9,174 bases of DNA from Nitriliruptorales bacterium (GCA_007133145.1 SLNF01000293.1:1-9174); one strand, 5' to 3'. Counted from the first letter of the stretch, positions 1 through 7,661 are shown. Notes: generated by a model not told the origin, from the letters alone. Program-made: numbers and translations.

Positions 1-38
1 CGCCGGGTGGGCCGCGCCGCGCCGGCTGCGCGCGACCG

Positions 39-239
39 CTAGCGGCGCGTGAGCGCCGACGCCCCCTCCTCCTCGGTCGGCGCACCGAGGCCTGCGTCAA
101 TGGCCTCCCGGAGCAGGGCGTTCTCACGCTCGGCCTTCTCGAGGGCATCCTCGAGCTCACGCACCCTCGTGCGCAGAGCCGTCACTTCCGCGAGGAGCTG
201 GTAGGGGCGGTGCTCCCAGGAGCCGACGAGGGCCTTCAT
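39..239 (-). CDS. Small coiled-coil protein of unknown function
   Basis: A 66-residue protein begins at ATG (237-239) behind a strong Shine-Dalgarno AGGAGGAG (246-253) with 6 nt spacing, and ends at TAG (39-41). The same frame stays open upstream, but that part is a low-complexity Arg/Pro/Ala run typical of non-coding GC-rich DNA. Residues about 14-47 form one amphipathic helix rich in Leu, Glu and Arg with heptad-like spacing (LLAEV, LRTRV, LEDAL, ALLRE), as in a short dimeric coiled coil. The tail is acidic and then Ser/Thr/Arg-rich. There is no signal peptide, membrane segment or cysteine. The first residues, MKALVGSWEHRPYQ, look like a defined capping motif. It diverges from the J-domain gene. 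I do not recognise the family; a structural or regulatory role is only inference. That it is a real gene is supported by the ribosome binding site and the composition change at the start. Confidence 0.7.
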   Translation of the reverse strand: MKALVGSWEHRPYQLLAEVTALRTRVRELEDALEKAERENALLREAIDAGLGAPTEEEGASALTRR

Positions 240-463
240 GGGGTGCTCCTCCTGCGGCTGCGTCGTCGTGGCCCGGTCGCGGAGGCGGCGGCCGGCTGCG
301 GGTCGTGCCGCGGCTTGCCAGTCGGCCCCCCACCGGAGGCTCGGGGTGGTCGCTCGGGGCGGGCGCGCGAAGAGGCGCGGCGCCCCCGCGTGCTGCCGTG
401 CACGATACCGAAGCGCGGAGCGGCGGACAAGGAGGACGCCGCCCCCGGCGCTACCCTGCGCCC
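240..463. other. Divergent intergenic region
   Basis: This 224-nt stretch lies between the coiled-coil gene and the J-domain gene. It holds the AGGAGGAG of the left gene, its likely promoter (402-430) and the proposed -10 box of the right gene (452-457). I saw no heat-shock operator (no CIRCE or HAIR-type repeat). The frames open across it are Arg/Pro/Ala-rich and look non-coding. Confidence 0.5.
402..430 (-). promoter_or_regulatory. Putative sigma70-type promoter for the small coiled-coil gene
   Basis: On the minus strand a -35 element TTGTCC (425-430) lies 17 nt from a -10 element TATCGT (402-407). Each matches the consensus at four of six positions. Transcription would start near 395, giving a leader of about 155 nt before the ATG at 239. 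It lies back to back with the proposed leaderless promoter of the J-domain gene. It was found by eye only. Confidence 0.35.
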
Positions 464-464
464 A
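452..464 (+). promoter_or_regulatory. -10 element for a leaderless J-domain mRNA
   Basis: TACCCT (452-457) fits the TAnnnT form of an actinobacterial -10 box and ends six bases before the A of ATG (464). Transcription would therefore begin at the start codon itself, which is the usual geometry for leaderless genes. The AAGGAGGA at 429-436 is too far from the ATG (27 nt) to act as a ribosome binding site, and no in-frame start lies between them. No good -35 element is visible. Confidence 0.4.
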
Positions 465-1159
465 TGTCCCCGCCCGCCGCGCCGATGGCTGAGACCGACC
501 TCGATGCCTACGAGGTGCTCGGGGTCGCGCCAACCGCCTCCCAGGCGGAGCTCAAGGCCGCGCACCGCCGCCTCGTGCGCCGCCACCACCCCGATCTCGT
601 CGCCCCCGAGCAGCGGGCCGCGGCCACGCGGCGCGTGCAGCGCATCAACGTGGCCTACGGCCTCGTCCGGGACCCCGCGTCACGCGCGGCCTACGACGCC
701 CTGCAACGCGAGCGCCGGCGGGCGACGGCCTCGCGGGCGGCCCGGGAGGACCTCGCGCGTCGCTGGGAGGCCATGGTCGGGGATGCCGGACGCTGGGCGG
801 GACGCTGGTGGTCGCGCCGACGACGGCTGGCGCGCCGCGCCGCCGAGCGCACCGCGCTGCGCGCGCGACACTCCGCCACCGAAGCTGTCGCGCTGCTGCA
901 GTGGCTCGTCCTTGCGATCCTCGGCTCGCTCGCCGGCATCGCCCTCGCCGTCGCCGCCGCGCGACTCCTCGGCGTGCCGACCGGCTTCGCCCAGCTCGTC
1001 GGCCTCGTCGCCGGCTGGATCGCCGGCTGGTCGCAGGGACGCCGGCGTCGTCTCGTCCGCGTCGGCCTGCCCGAGCCCGCGCTGCCGTGGTGGCTCACGC
1101 CGGCCGCCGGGGCCGTCGCGGTGGCCGCGACGCTCTGGATCGACGCACGACTGTTCTGA
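464..1159 (+). CDS. Membrane-anchored J-domain (DnaJ-like) protein
   Basis: This is a 231-residue co-chaperone-like protein. An N-terminal J domain (about residues 14-79) carries the HPD motif at 42-44, which in this family stimulates the ATPase of an Hsp70 (DnaK). It is followed by a basic, helical linker (about 80-137, many Arg) and three likely membrane helices at about 142-164, 174-190 and 208-227. It has neither the Gly/Phe region, the zinc finger nor the substrate-binding domain of true DnaJ, so it is a type III J protein that would bring an Hsp70 to the membrane. Which client it serves is unknown. The start at 464 is chosen because it allows leaderless expression; Met8 (ATG 485) is the alternative. 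The open frame further upstream is Arg/Pro-rich and judged non-coding. The gene stops 29 nt from the convergent mutM-like gene. Confidence 0.85.
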   Translation: MSPPAAPMAETDLDAYEVLGVAPTASQAELKAAHRRLVRRHHPDLVAPEQRAAATRRVQRINVAYGLVRDPASRAAYDALQRERRRATASRAAREDLARRWEAMVGDAGRWAGRWWSRRRRLARRAAERTALRARHSATEAVALLQWLVLAILGSLAGIALAVAAARLLGVPTGFAQLVGLVAGWIAGWSQGRRRRLVRVGLPEPALPWWLTPAAGAVAVAATLWIDARLF

Positions 1160-1168
1160 CACGTCGGA

Positions 1169-1180
1169 CCGCGTGCGCGG
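1169..1180. terminator. Possible short hairpin between convergent genes
   Basis: The 29-nt gap between two converging stop codons holds the inverted repeat CCGCGTGCGCGG, a 4-5 bp G+C stem with a tiny loop. It has no T tract on either side. It is the only candidate for termination of either transcript here and is weak. Confidence 0.2.
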
Positions 1181-1188
1181 GCCGGTGG

Positions 1189-2028
1189 TCAGCCCTGGCA
1201 GGACGAGCAGTGGTAGGCGCCGACGCCCTCGACCTCGGTGTGGACCACGGGACGGCGGCAGCGCGGGCACGGCTCACCCGCCCGTCCGTGGACGTTGAGG
1301 TGCGAACCGTAGTCACCGGGTTCGCCGAAGAGGTCGGTGTGCTCGCCCTCGGCCTCGAGGTCGGCGGTCCCGCCCTGCTTGATCGCCTCGTAGAGCACCT
1401 CGAAGAGGGCCCGGTAGAGCCGCCGGACCTCCTGGCTCGAGAGCGCGTCGGAGCGCCGGTCGGGCGCCAGGCCCGCCGACCAGAGGATCTCGTCGGCGTA
1501 GAGGTCGCCGAGCCCGAGGATGAACGTCTCGTCGACGAGCAGCGACTTCAGCGCGGCGTGGCGGCCGGCGAGGTAGCGCGCGAAGGCGTGCCAGGTGAAC
1601 GCACCCGAGAGCGGGTCGATCCCCCCCGGCACGAGCTCCTCGAGGTGCTCGACGCCCTCGGTCGGCGCGACGAAGAGCCGTGAGGTCTTCCCCGGGTCGA
1701 CGAGGTGGAGCGCCCCCCCGGTCGTGAACGTCACGACGACCTGGGTGTGCGGACCCGACTCGGCCGTGGCGGTCTCCCGGGTCATGACGGCCTGGTCACC
1801 GAGGTGGGCGCACAGCGTCGCCCGGTCGTCGAGGTCGAAGAGCAGCCAGGTGCCGTGGCGGCGGACGCCCTCGATCTTGCGGCCGTCGAGCGCCGCGATG
1901 AAGTCGGGACGGTGGCGGTGACGGCCGACGATCTTCGCGGTCTTCACGCTCACGTCCTTGACGCGCTTGCCGACCACCTCTTTCTCGAGGTCCTTTCGCA
2001 GGACCTCCACCTCGGGAAGGTGGGACAC
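1189..2028 (-). CDS. MutM/Fpg-family protein lacking the catalytic residues
   Basis: This 279-residue protein has the full length and layout of formamidopyrimidine-DNA glycosylase: N-terminal beta-sandwich, helix-two-turn-helix (LGLGDLYADE at 172-180) and C-terminal zinc finger (Cys254, Cys257, Cys274, Cys277). The start is GTG (2026-2028) with GGAGG six bases upstream, and no other in-frame start fits. MutM excises 8-oxoguanine using an N-terminal Pro and Glu2. Here the N-terminus reads MSHLPEVE, so these are Ser and His. Other expected residues also differ: the Lys of RRGKYLL is Thr60, the intercalating Met of HLGM is Asp78, DPRRFG is DPGKTS (111-116), the Asn of GxGNxYADE is Asp175, and the zinc-finger Arg is Val269. 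Lys161 remains. It sits in the usual mutM place after rnc. It is probably not a working 8-oxoG glycosylase; it may bind DNA or another lesion. The assignment to the family is sure and the activity unknown. Confidence 0.9.
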   Translation of the reverse strand: MSHLPEVEVLRKDLEKEVVGKRVKDVSVKTAKIVGRHRHRPDFIAALDGRKIEGVRRHGTWLLFDLDDRATLCAHLGDQAVMTRETATAESGPHTQVVVTFTTGGALHLVDPGKTSRLFVAPTEGVEHLEELVPGGIDPLSGAFTWHAFARYLAGRHAALKSLLVDETFILGLGDLYADEILWSAGLAPDRRSDALSSQEVRRLYRALFEVLYEAIKQGGTADLEAEGEHTDLFGEPGDYGSHLNVHGRAGEPCPRCRRPVVHTEVEGVGAYHCSSCQG

Positions 2029-2079
2029 CGTGCTCCTCCGTTCTCGACGGCCGCCGCCGTGCCTGCCGTGGGTGCTGCG

Positions 2080-2095
2080 CCGCCGTGCCCGGCGG
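2080..2095 (-). terminator. Hairpin just downstream of rnc
   Basis: The six-base stem CCGCCG/CGGCGG with a four-base loop begins two nucleotides after the rnc stop codon, in the 69-nt gap before the mutM-like gene. There is no U tract. It could protect or process the rnc 3' end or reduce read-through into the last gene. Confidence 0.25.
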
Positions 2096-2097
2096 GG

Positions 2098-2802
2098 CTA
2101 CTGCGCGATGCCCGACCGGGTGGCGAGGGCGTCGAGCGCCTGCCGGGCCGCGGCCTGCTCGGCCTCCTTCTTGCTGCGCCCCTGCCCTGACCCCAGCGCC
2201 TCGCCGCCGATGCGCACCACGGCGGTGAAGCGCTTCTCGTGGTCGGGTCCCTCCTCGCTGAGCTCGTAGGCCGGCAGGGTGCTGAGCTCGGCGGCCGACA
2301 GCTCCTGGAGCGCGGTCTTGAAGTCCAGCGCCCCCTTCGCGCTCTGGAGCTCGTCGACGATGCCATCGAAGAGACGGTGGACGAGCGCGGTCGCCGCCGC
2401 GAGCCCGCGGTCGAGGTAGACCGCCCCGATGATCGCCTCGAGGGTGTCGGCGAGGATCGAGTCCTTGTCCCGTCCCCCGGACTGCTCCTCACCACGCCCG
2501 AGCTTCACGGCCTCGCCGACGCCGAGCCCGCGGGCGACGCTCGCCAGCGTCGTCGCGCTCACCGTCGCCGCCCGGAGCTTCGCAAGGCGTCCCTCCGAGG
2601 CCTCCGGCAGCGCCCGGTAGACGCGGTCGGTGATGACGAGCCCTAGGACGGCGTCGCCGAGGAACTCCAGCCGCTCGTTGGTTGGCTGACCGCCGGCCTC
2701 GAACGCCCAGCTGCGGTGCGCGAGCGCGAGGTCGAGCAGCGCGGCGTCGGTGAAGTCGACCCCGAGGGCGTGCTCGAGGGCGCTGGCTTCCCCGGTGGTC
2801 AC
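2098..2802 (-). CDS. rnc: Ribonuclease III
   Basis: RNase III cleaves double-stranded RNA, including the rRNA precursor. With the GTG start at 2802 the protein has 234 residues, close to the usual 220-250. The catalytic domain has the signature NERLEFLGD (residues 42-50) with Glu43, Glu46 and Asp50, Glu70 in ASEGRLAKLRA, and Asp119 and Glu122 in ILADTLEA; together these are the known metal-binding and catalytic residues. The double-stranded RNA-binding domain covers about 161-228, ending in the typical GRSKKEAEQAAA helix. The start is uncertain. An earlier GTG at 2865 would add 21 residues and overlap rpmF by 44 nt, but that extension is Ala/Pro/Thr-rich. GTG 2802 begins just before the ALEHALG helix, where the family normally starts. 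Neither start has a clear Shine-Dalgarno sequence, so translation is probably coupled to the gene upstream. Confidence 0.95.
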   Translation of the reverse strand: MTTGEASALEHALGVDFTDAALLDLALAHRSWAFEAGGQPTNERLEFLGDAVLGLVITDRVYRALPEASEGRLAKLRAATVSATTLASVARGLGVGEAVKLGRGEEQSGGRDKDSILADTLEAIIGAVYLDRGLAAATALVHRLFDGIVDELQSAKGALDFKTALQELSAAELSTLPAYELSEEGPDHEKRFTAVVRIGGEALGSGQGRSKKEAEQAAARQALDALATRSGIAQ

Positions 2803-2822
2803 CGGCGCGACGGGCGCGGCAT
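2799..2822 (-). other. Seven-codon mini-ORF linking rpmF and rnc
   Basis: The rpmF stop codon (TGA, 2822-2824) overlaps an ATG (2820-2822) as TGATG. That ATG opens a seven-codon frame (MPRPSRR) whose TGA (2799-2801) overlaps the proposed rnc start as GTGA. The arrangement would let a ribosome ending rpmF re-initiate, translate seven codons, and re-initiate again at rnc, which has no Shine-Dalgarno sequence of its own. It is read directly from the sequence; the function is inferred. Confidence 0.35.
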
Positions 2823-3004
2823 CAGCCGTCGCTGGCGACCGCCTGCCGGCCACCGTAGTAGCCACAGGCGCCGCACACGGTGTGCGGGCGCACCGGCGAC
2901 TTGCACCGCCGGCAGGTCGCCTCGGTCGGGCGGGAACGGCGCATCCACTGCGCCTTGCGGTGGCGCGTGCGGGCTCGCGAGGTCTTGCGCTTCGGGACAG
3001 CCAC
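2822..3004 (-). CDS. rpmF: Large ribosomal subunit protein bL32, zinc-binding form
   Basis: This 60-residue protein of the 50S subunit starts with the standard bL32 opening AVPKRKTSRARTRHRKAQW. It has a four-cysteine zinc ribbon: Cys31 and Cys34 in CRRC, then Cys44 and Cys47 in CGAC, followed by the usual GYYGGR. The start is GTG (3002-3004) with AGGAG about eight bases upstream; the in-frame extension before it is unrelated to L32. It follows the DUF177 gene by 53 nt, the classical yceD-rpmF pairing, and is joined to rnc by the mini-ORF described separately. Confidence 0.96.
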   Translation of the reverse strand: MAVPKRKTSRARTRHRKAQWMRRSRPTEATCRRCKSPVRPHTVCGACGYYGGRQAVASDG

Positions 3005-3057
3005 GGTGGTCGCTCCTGGTCTCGGGGGCTCGAACGGATGGCAGGGTCGCCCGCGGG

Positions 3058-3588
3058 TCACTCGGGCAGCCGCAGGCCGCGCAGCCCCTCCCAGCGGGGG
3101 TCGCGTGCGTCATCGGCGCAGCCGCAGGTGACCTCGTTGCGGTCCGCGCCGCACTGGGCGCACAGGCCACGGCACGTGCTCGCGCACAGCGGCCGGAAGG
3201 GGATCGTCGTCGCGAGACCGTCGCGCACGAGCGCGTCGAGGCGCAGGTGCCCATCGAGGAGCTCATAGCCCGGCTCGACCTCGTCATCGGGGTCGACCTG
3301 TGCGGGGTCGGCGAAGAGCTCGACGACGTCGACGCCGGCGTCGTTGACGATCGGCGTGAGGCAGCGCGCGCACGACAGCACCACCTCGGCGTCGAGGCGC
3401 CCGCGCACGAGCAGGCCGTCGACGACGCTCTCGATGAGGCCCTCGAGGCGCACCGGCGCGCCCACCGCGGCCAAGGGCAGGTCGAAGCCGTCGGGCACGG
3501 GCAGCGCGAAGTCGACCGCACGGGAGGCTCCCGGACGATCGACGAGGTCGCTGACCTTCACCGTGAGGTCATCGAGGGGGGCGGTCAT
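3058..3588 (-). CDS. DUF177 (YceD-like) protein
   Basis: This 176-residue protein belongs to the YceD/DUF177 family, which in bacteria and plastids is linked to 23S rRNA accumulation and is almost always found next to rpmF. The central CARC (73-76), the acidic stretch after it (about 86-106), and the Cys-rich end FRPLCASTCRGLCAQCGADRN with Cys135, 139, 143 and 146 are the family pattern; Cys155 and Cys157 add a further pair. The Cys groups may bind metal. The start chosen is ATG 3586-3588, which begins the conserved part; a GGAG lies 13 nt upstream, which is weak. ATG 3634-3636, 16 residues earlier, is the alternative. It is a soluble cytoplasmic protein. A possible promoter at 3666-3671 precedes it. 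Confidence 0.9.
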   Translation of the reverse strand: MTAPLDDLTVKVSDLVDRPGASRAVDFALPVPDGFDLPLAAVGAPVRLEGLIESVVDGLLVRGRLDAEVVLSCARCLTPIVNDAGVDVVELFADPAQVDPDDEVEPGYELLDGHLRLDALVRDGLATTIPFRPLCASTCRGLCAQCGADRNEVTCGCADDARDPRWEGLRGLRLPE

Positions 3589-3665
3589 GAGCACAACAGG
3601 GCTCCAGCGAGGGCGCGGCAAGGGGTCGTCGGGCATGACGACAGACCCCGGTTTCCGGACCGGGA

Positions 3666-3671
3666 AGCCTA
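3666..3671 (-). promoter_or_regulatory. Possible internal promoter ahead of DUF177-rpmF-rnc
   Basis: A -10-like TAGGCT lies in the 164-nt gap between the sepIVA-like and DUF177 genes. Transcription from it would start near 3659, about 70 nt before the ATG at 3588 and just ahead of the ATG at 3636. A good -35 element is not visible, so this rests on one hexamer and its position. Confidence 0.25.
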
Positions 3672-3702
3672 CCACGCCCCCCGTGGGCCGACGCCCGACC
3701 GG

Positions 3703-3734
3703 GGCGGTCCGTCCGCCGGCGGGGCCTGCCCGCC
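3703..3734 (-). terminator. Tandem G+C hairpins downstream of the sepIVA-like gene
   Basis: In transcript order the first hairpin (3718-3734) has a perfect 6-bp stem GGCGGG/CCCGCC with a five-base loop and starts 18 nt after the stop codon. The second (3703-3717) has a 5-bp stem GGCGG/CCGCC with a five-base loop. Neither has a U tract, as is common for actinobacterial terminators. They precede the possible internal promoter, so they may split the operon. Confidence 0.35.
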
Positions 3735-3752
3735 CCTCGGCGGAAGGTGGGC

Positions 3753-4301
3753 CTACCCGCCCTCGTGGTCGTAGAGCTGCGAGCGCGTGGTCGGCGCCTC
3801 GTCCTCGTCCCCCCCGGGCACCGGCTCCTCGTCCTCGGGCGTGAGCTCGTCGGAGACGAGCCGCCCTCGGAGCCGCTCGCGCCCCTTCTCAACCGCCTCG
3901 AGGGTCTTGTGCAGGGCGATCTCGAAGTTCGCGAGCTTGTTGTCGACGTAGTCCTCGGCCTCGAGCCGCAGGACCCGGGCCTCCTCACGGGCTTGCTCGA
4001 GGATGCGCTCGGCCTCACGCTGCGCGGTGTTGACCACCTCGGTCTCGCTCACGCGCTGCTCGGCCTCCGACTGGGCGTCGGCGAGGATGCGCTCGGCCTC
4101 CCGGCGCGCCTGGTCGATGACCTCGTCGCGCTCCTTGAGCACCCAGCGGGACTGGCGCATCTCCTCGGGGAGCTCGCCGCGCAGCCCCGCGACCGCCTCC
4201 TCGAGCTCGGCCTTGCTCACCATGACCGAGGCCGACAACGGCACGGGGCGACCCTGGGCGACGAGCTGTTCGATCCGGTCGAGGTAACCCTCCACATCCA
4301 C
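3753..4301 (-). CDS. SepIVA/DivIVA-like coiled-coil protein
   Basis: A 182-residue, strongly charged protein, nearly all helix. A coiled coil runs from about residue 29 to 147, followed by an acidic, Pro-containing tail. The segment YVDNKLANFE (118-127) and the following HKTLEAVEKGRERL match the conserved C-terminal part of the actinobacterial DivIVA-like family that includes mycobacterial SepIVA (Rv2927c), which works in cell division and envelope growth. The position between coaD and DUF177 is the same as for the mycobacterial gene. Residues 67-73 and 95-101 are the same heptapeptide REAERIL, 28 residues (four heptads) apart. The start is GTG (4299-4301) with AAAGGA about six bases upstream; it lies 24 nt after coaD. 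The family assignment comes from motif and context; the exact role is inferred. Confidence 0.82.
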   Translation of the reverse strand: MDVEGYLDRIEQLVAQGRPVPLSASVMVSKAELEEAVAGLRGELPEEMRQSRWVLKERDEVIDQARREAERILADAQSEAEQRVSETEVVNTAQREAERILEQAREEARVLRLEAEDYVDNKLANFEIALHKTLEAVEKGRERLRGRLVSDELTPEDEEPVPGGDEDEAPTTRSQLYDHEGG

Positions 4302-4325
4302 GGTGGGTCCTTTGCTGCGCGGCGG

Positions 4326-4802
4326 CTACGGGGCGAGGCGGGCGGTGAGGCGATGGGCGACGCTCTCCGGCACGAAGTCGGAGACGTCGCCCCCGAAGCG
4401 GGCGACCTCCTTCACCAACGAGGAGGACAGGAACGAATATACGGGGCTCGTCGTGAGGAACAGCGTCTCCACCTCGCCCAGTCGGCCGTTCATCTGCGCC
4501 ATCTGCAGCTCGTACTCGAAGTCGCTGACCGCCCGCAGCCCCTTGACGATGACGCGGACGCCACGCTCGGCGCAGAAGTCGACGAGCAGACCGTCGAACG
4601 ACGCGACGGTGACGTTGGCGAGGTGACCGGTGACCTCCTCGATCATCCCGACGCGCTCCTCGAGGGAGAAAAGCGCGTGCTTGCCCGCGTTGCGGGTGCA
4701 GGCCACGACGAGCTCGTCGAAGCTCGCGGCCGCGCGTTCGATGACGTCGAGATGGCCGTTGGTGATGGGGTCGAAGCTGCCGGGGCAGGCCGCGGTCGTC
4801 AC
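4326..4802 (-). CDS. coaD: Phosphopantetheine adenylyltransferase
   Basis: CoaD joins 4'-phosphopantetheine with ATP to make dephospho-CoA, the fourth step of coenzyme A synthesis. The 158-residue length is normal (about 160). The nucleotidyltransferase motif is present as PGSFDPITNGHLDVI (residues 6-20, with the TxGH-type TNGH), the substrate-binding VIVKGLRAVSDFEYELQMAQMN follows in the middle, and the SSSLVKEVA segment stands for the usual ISSTxVRE near the end. The start is GTG (4800-4802), four bases of which are shared with the end of rsmD (GTGA), the familiar rsmD-coaD coupling; AGGGGAG lies 10 nt upstream. Upstream in-frame starts would only add an Arg-rich stretch inside rsmD. Confidence 0.96.
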   Translation of the reverse strand: MTTAACPGSFDPITNGHLDVIERAAASFDELVVACTRNAGKHALFSLEERVGMIEEVTGHLANVTVASFDGLLVDFCAERGVRVIVKGLRAVSDFEYELQMAQMNGRLGEVETLFLTTSPVYSFLSSSLVKEVARFGGDVSDFVPESVAHRLTARLAP

Positions 4803-5409
4803 GTCGGCACGTCTCCCCTCACGTCGCCTGGGACCTCGTGGCTCGCGCGCCACCACACGAGCACGGTGTCACCGTAAGCCCGGACCCGCTCGGACGCCAC
4901 CGCAGGCGGCCGGGCGGCCTCGAGCGCCTCGACCCCCCGACGCTCGCGCTCGAGGACGACGCGCGCACCGGGCCGCAGCGCCCCCGCCGCGACAAGGTCG
5001 CCGATGCAGCCGCCGAGCACCTCCGCCGACAGCTCGTAGGGCGGATCGGCGAGCACGACGTCGAAGGGCCCGCCCTCGGGCAGGGCACAGAACGTCCGCA
5101 CGTCGATCCCGCGCACGAGCGCGCGACCCGGCGGCTCGTCGAGCCCGAGGTCGCCGAGGTTGCGCCGGATCACCGTGACGGCACGGCGGCTCGACTCGAC
5201 GAGGACCGCGCGGGACGCCCCTCGCGAGAGCGCCTCGATCGCGAGCGCCCCCGAGCCGGCGAAGAGGTCGAGGACCGCCGCGTCGGGAAGATCGGCGGCG
5301 AGCGCGCTGAAGAGCGCCTCACGCACCCGCTCGGCGGTGGGACGGGTGGCCTCGCCGGGCGGGGCGGCGAAGCGGCGTCCGCCGAGCGCGCCGGCGATGA
5401 CCCGGGGCA

Positions 5410-5410
<1 letters not shown>
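4799..5410 (-). CDS. rsmD: 16S rRNA (guanine966-N2)-methyltransferase
   Basis: RsmD methylates G966 of 16S rRNA using S-adenosylmethionine. The 203-residue protein opens with the typical MPRVIAGALGGRRF and TRPTAERVREALFSAL. The SAM-binding motif LDLFAGSGALAIEALSRGA spans 48-66, the second acidic residue is Glu72 in LVESSRRAV, and the catalytic motif DPPY is at 122-125. ATG 5408-5410 overlaps the recG stop by one base (TGATG), and its own stop overlaps coaD, so the three genes are translationally coupled. No clear Shine-Dalgarno sequence is seen, which agrees with coupling. The same frame stays open far upstream inside recG, but that part is an Arg/Pro-rich shadow. Confidence 0.94.
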
Positions 5411-7524
<2,114 letters not shown>

Positions 7525-7530
7525 GGCGGG

Positions 7531-7537
7531 CCTCCTC
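7531..7537 (-). promoter_or_regulatory. recG: Strong Shine-Dalgarno sequence that decides the recG start
   Basis: GAGGAGG is complementary to the 3' end of 16S rRNA and ends six bases before ATC 7522-7524. No ATG, GTG or TTG in the recG frame lies at a useful distance, so the site points to a non-canonical start codon. Confidence 0.6.
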
Positions 7538-7579
7538 GGTCGACAGCGGCCGGCGGCTCGGCGGGGCGGGCTGGGCGGC

Positions 7580-7585
7580 AGTGTA
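7580..7585 (-). promoter_or_regulatory. recG: Putative -10 element for recG and the minus-strand cluster
   Basis: TACACT on the minus strand matches the -10 consensus at four of six positions. A start of transcription near 7573 would leave a leader of about 49 nt containing the strong Shine-Dalgarno sequence. No convincing -35 element was found. Confidence 0.35.
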
Positions 7586-7631
7586 GAGCGCGACCCCGCC
7601 GGCGACCGGCAGGCCCGGGCGCGGCCCTCGG

Positions 7632-7661
7632 GTGGCACCGCCCCGCGCGACGGGCTACGCT
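7632..7661 (+). promoter_or_regulatory. rpmB: Putative promoter of rpmB
   Basis: GTGGCA (7632-7637) and TACGCT (7656-7661) are separated by 18 nt and each matches the sigma70-type consensus at four of six positions. Transcription would begin near 7668, about 105 nt before the rpmB ATG. The 248-nt region 7525-7772 also holds the recG promoter on the other strand and otherwise shows nothing I can name. Confidence 0.4.

Noticed and set aside
1..42. Possible end of a plus-strand gene (frame 1 stops at TAG 40-42)
   Set aside because: Thirteen codons of Arg/Ala-rich sequence are not enough to separate a gene end from open GC-rich DNA. It cannot be supported without sequence to the left.
429..436. 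AAGGAGGA as ribosome binding site for the J-domain gene
   Set aside because: It lies 27 nt upstream of the ATG and no in-frame ATG, GTG or TTG occurs at a suitable distance.
240..463. CIRCE or HAIR heat-shock operator ahead of the J-domain gene
   Set aside because: I looked for the inverted repeats of HrcA and HspR sites and found none.
2098..2865. Longer rnc start at GTG 2865 (255 residues)
   Set aside because: It would overlap the conserved end of rpmF by 44 nt, has no ribosome binding site, and adds an Ala/Pro/Thr stretch absent from typical RNase III. It is kept only as an alternative.
3747..4877. A plus-strand frame of 376 codons opposite the sepIVA-like and coaD genes
   Set aside because: It is antisense to two well-supported genes, has a Leu/Gly/Asp-rich sequence without recognisable domains, and no ribosome binding site.
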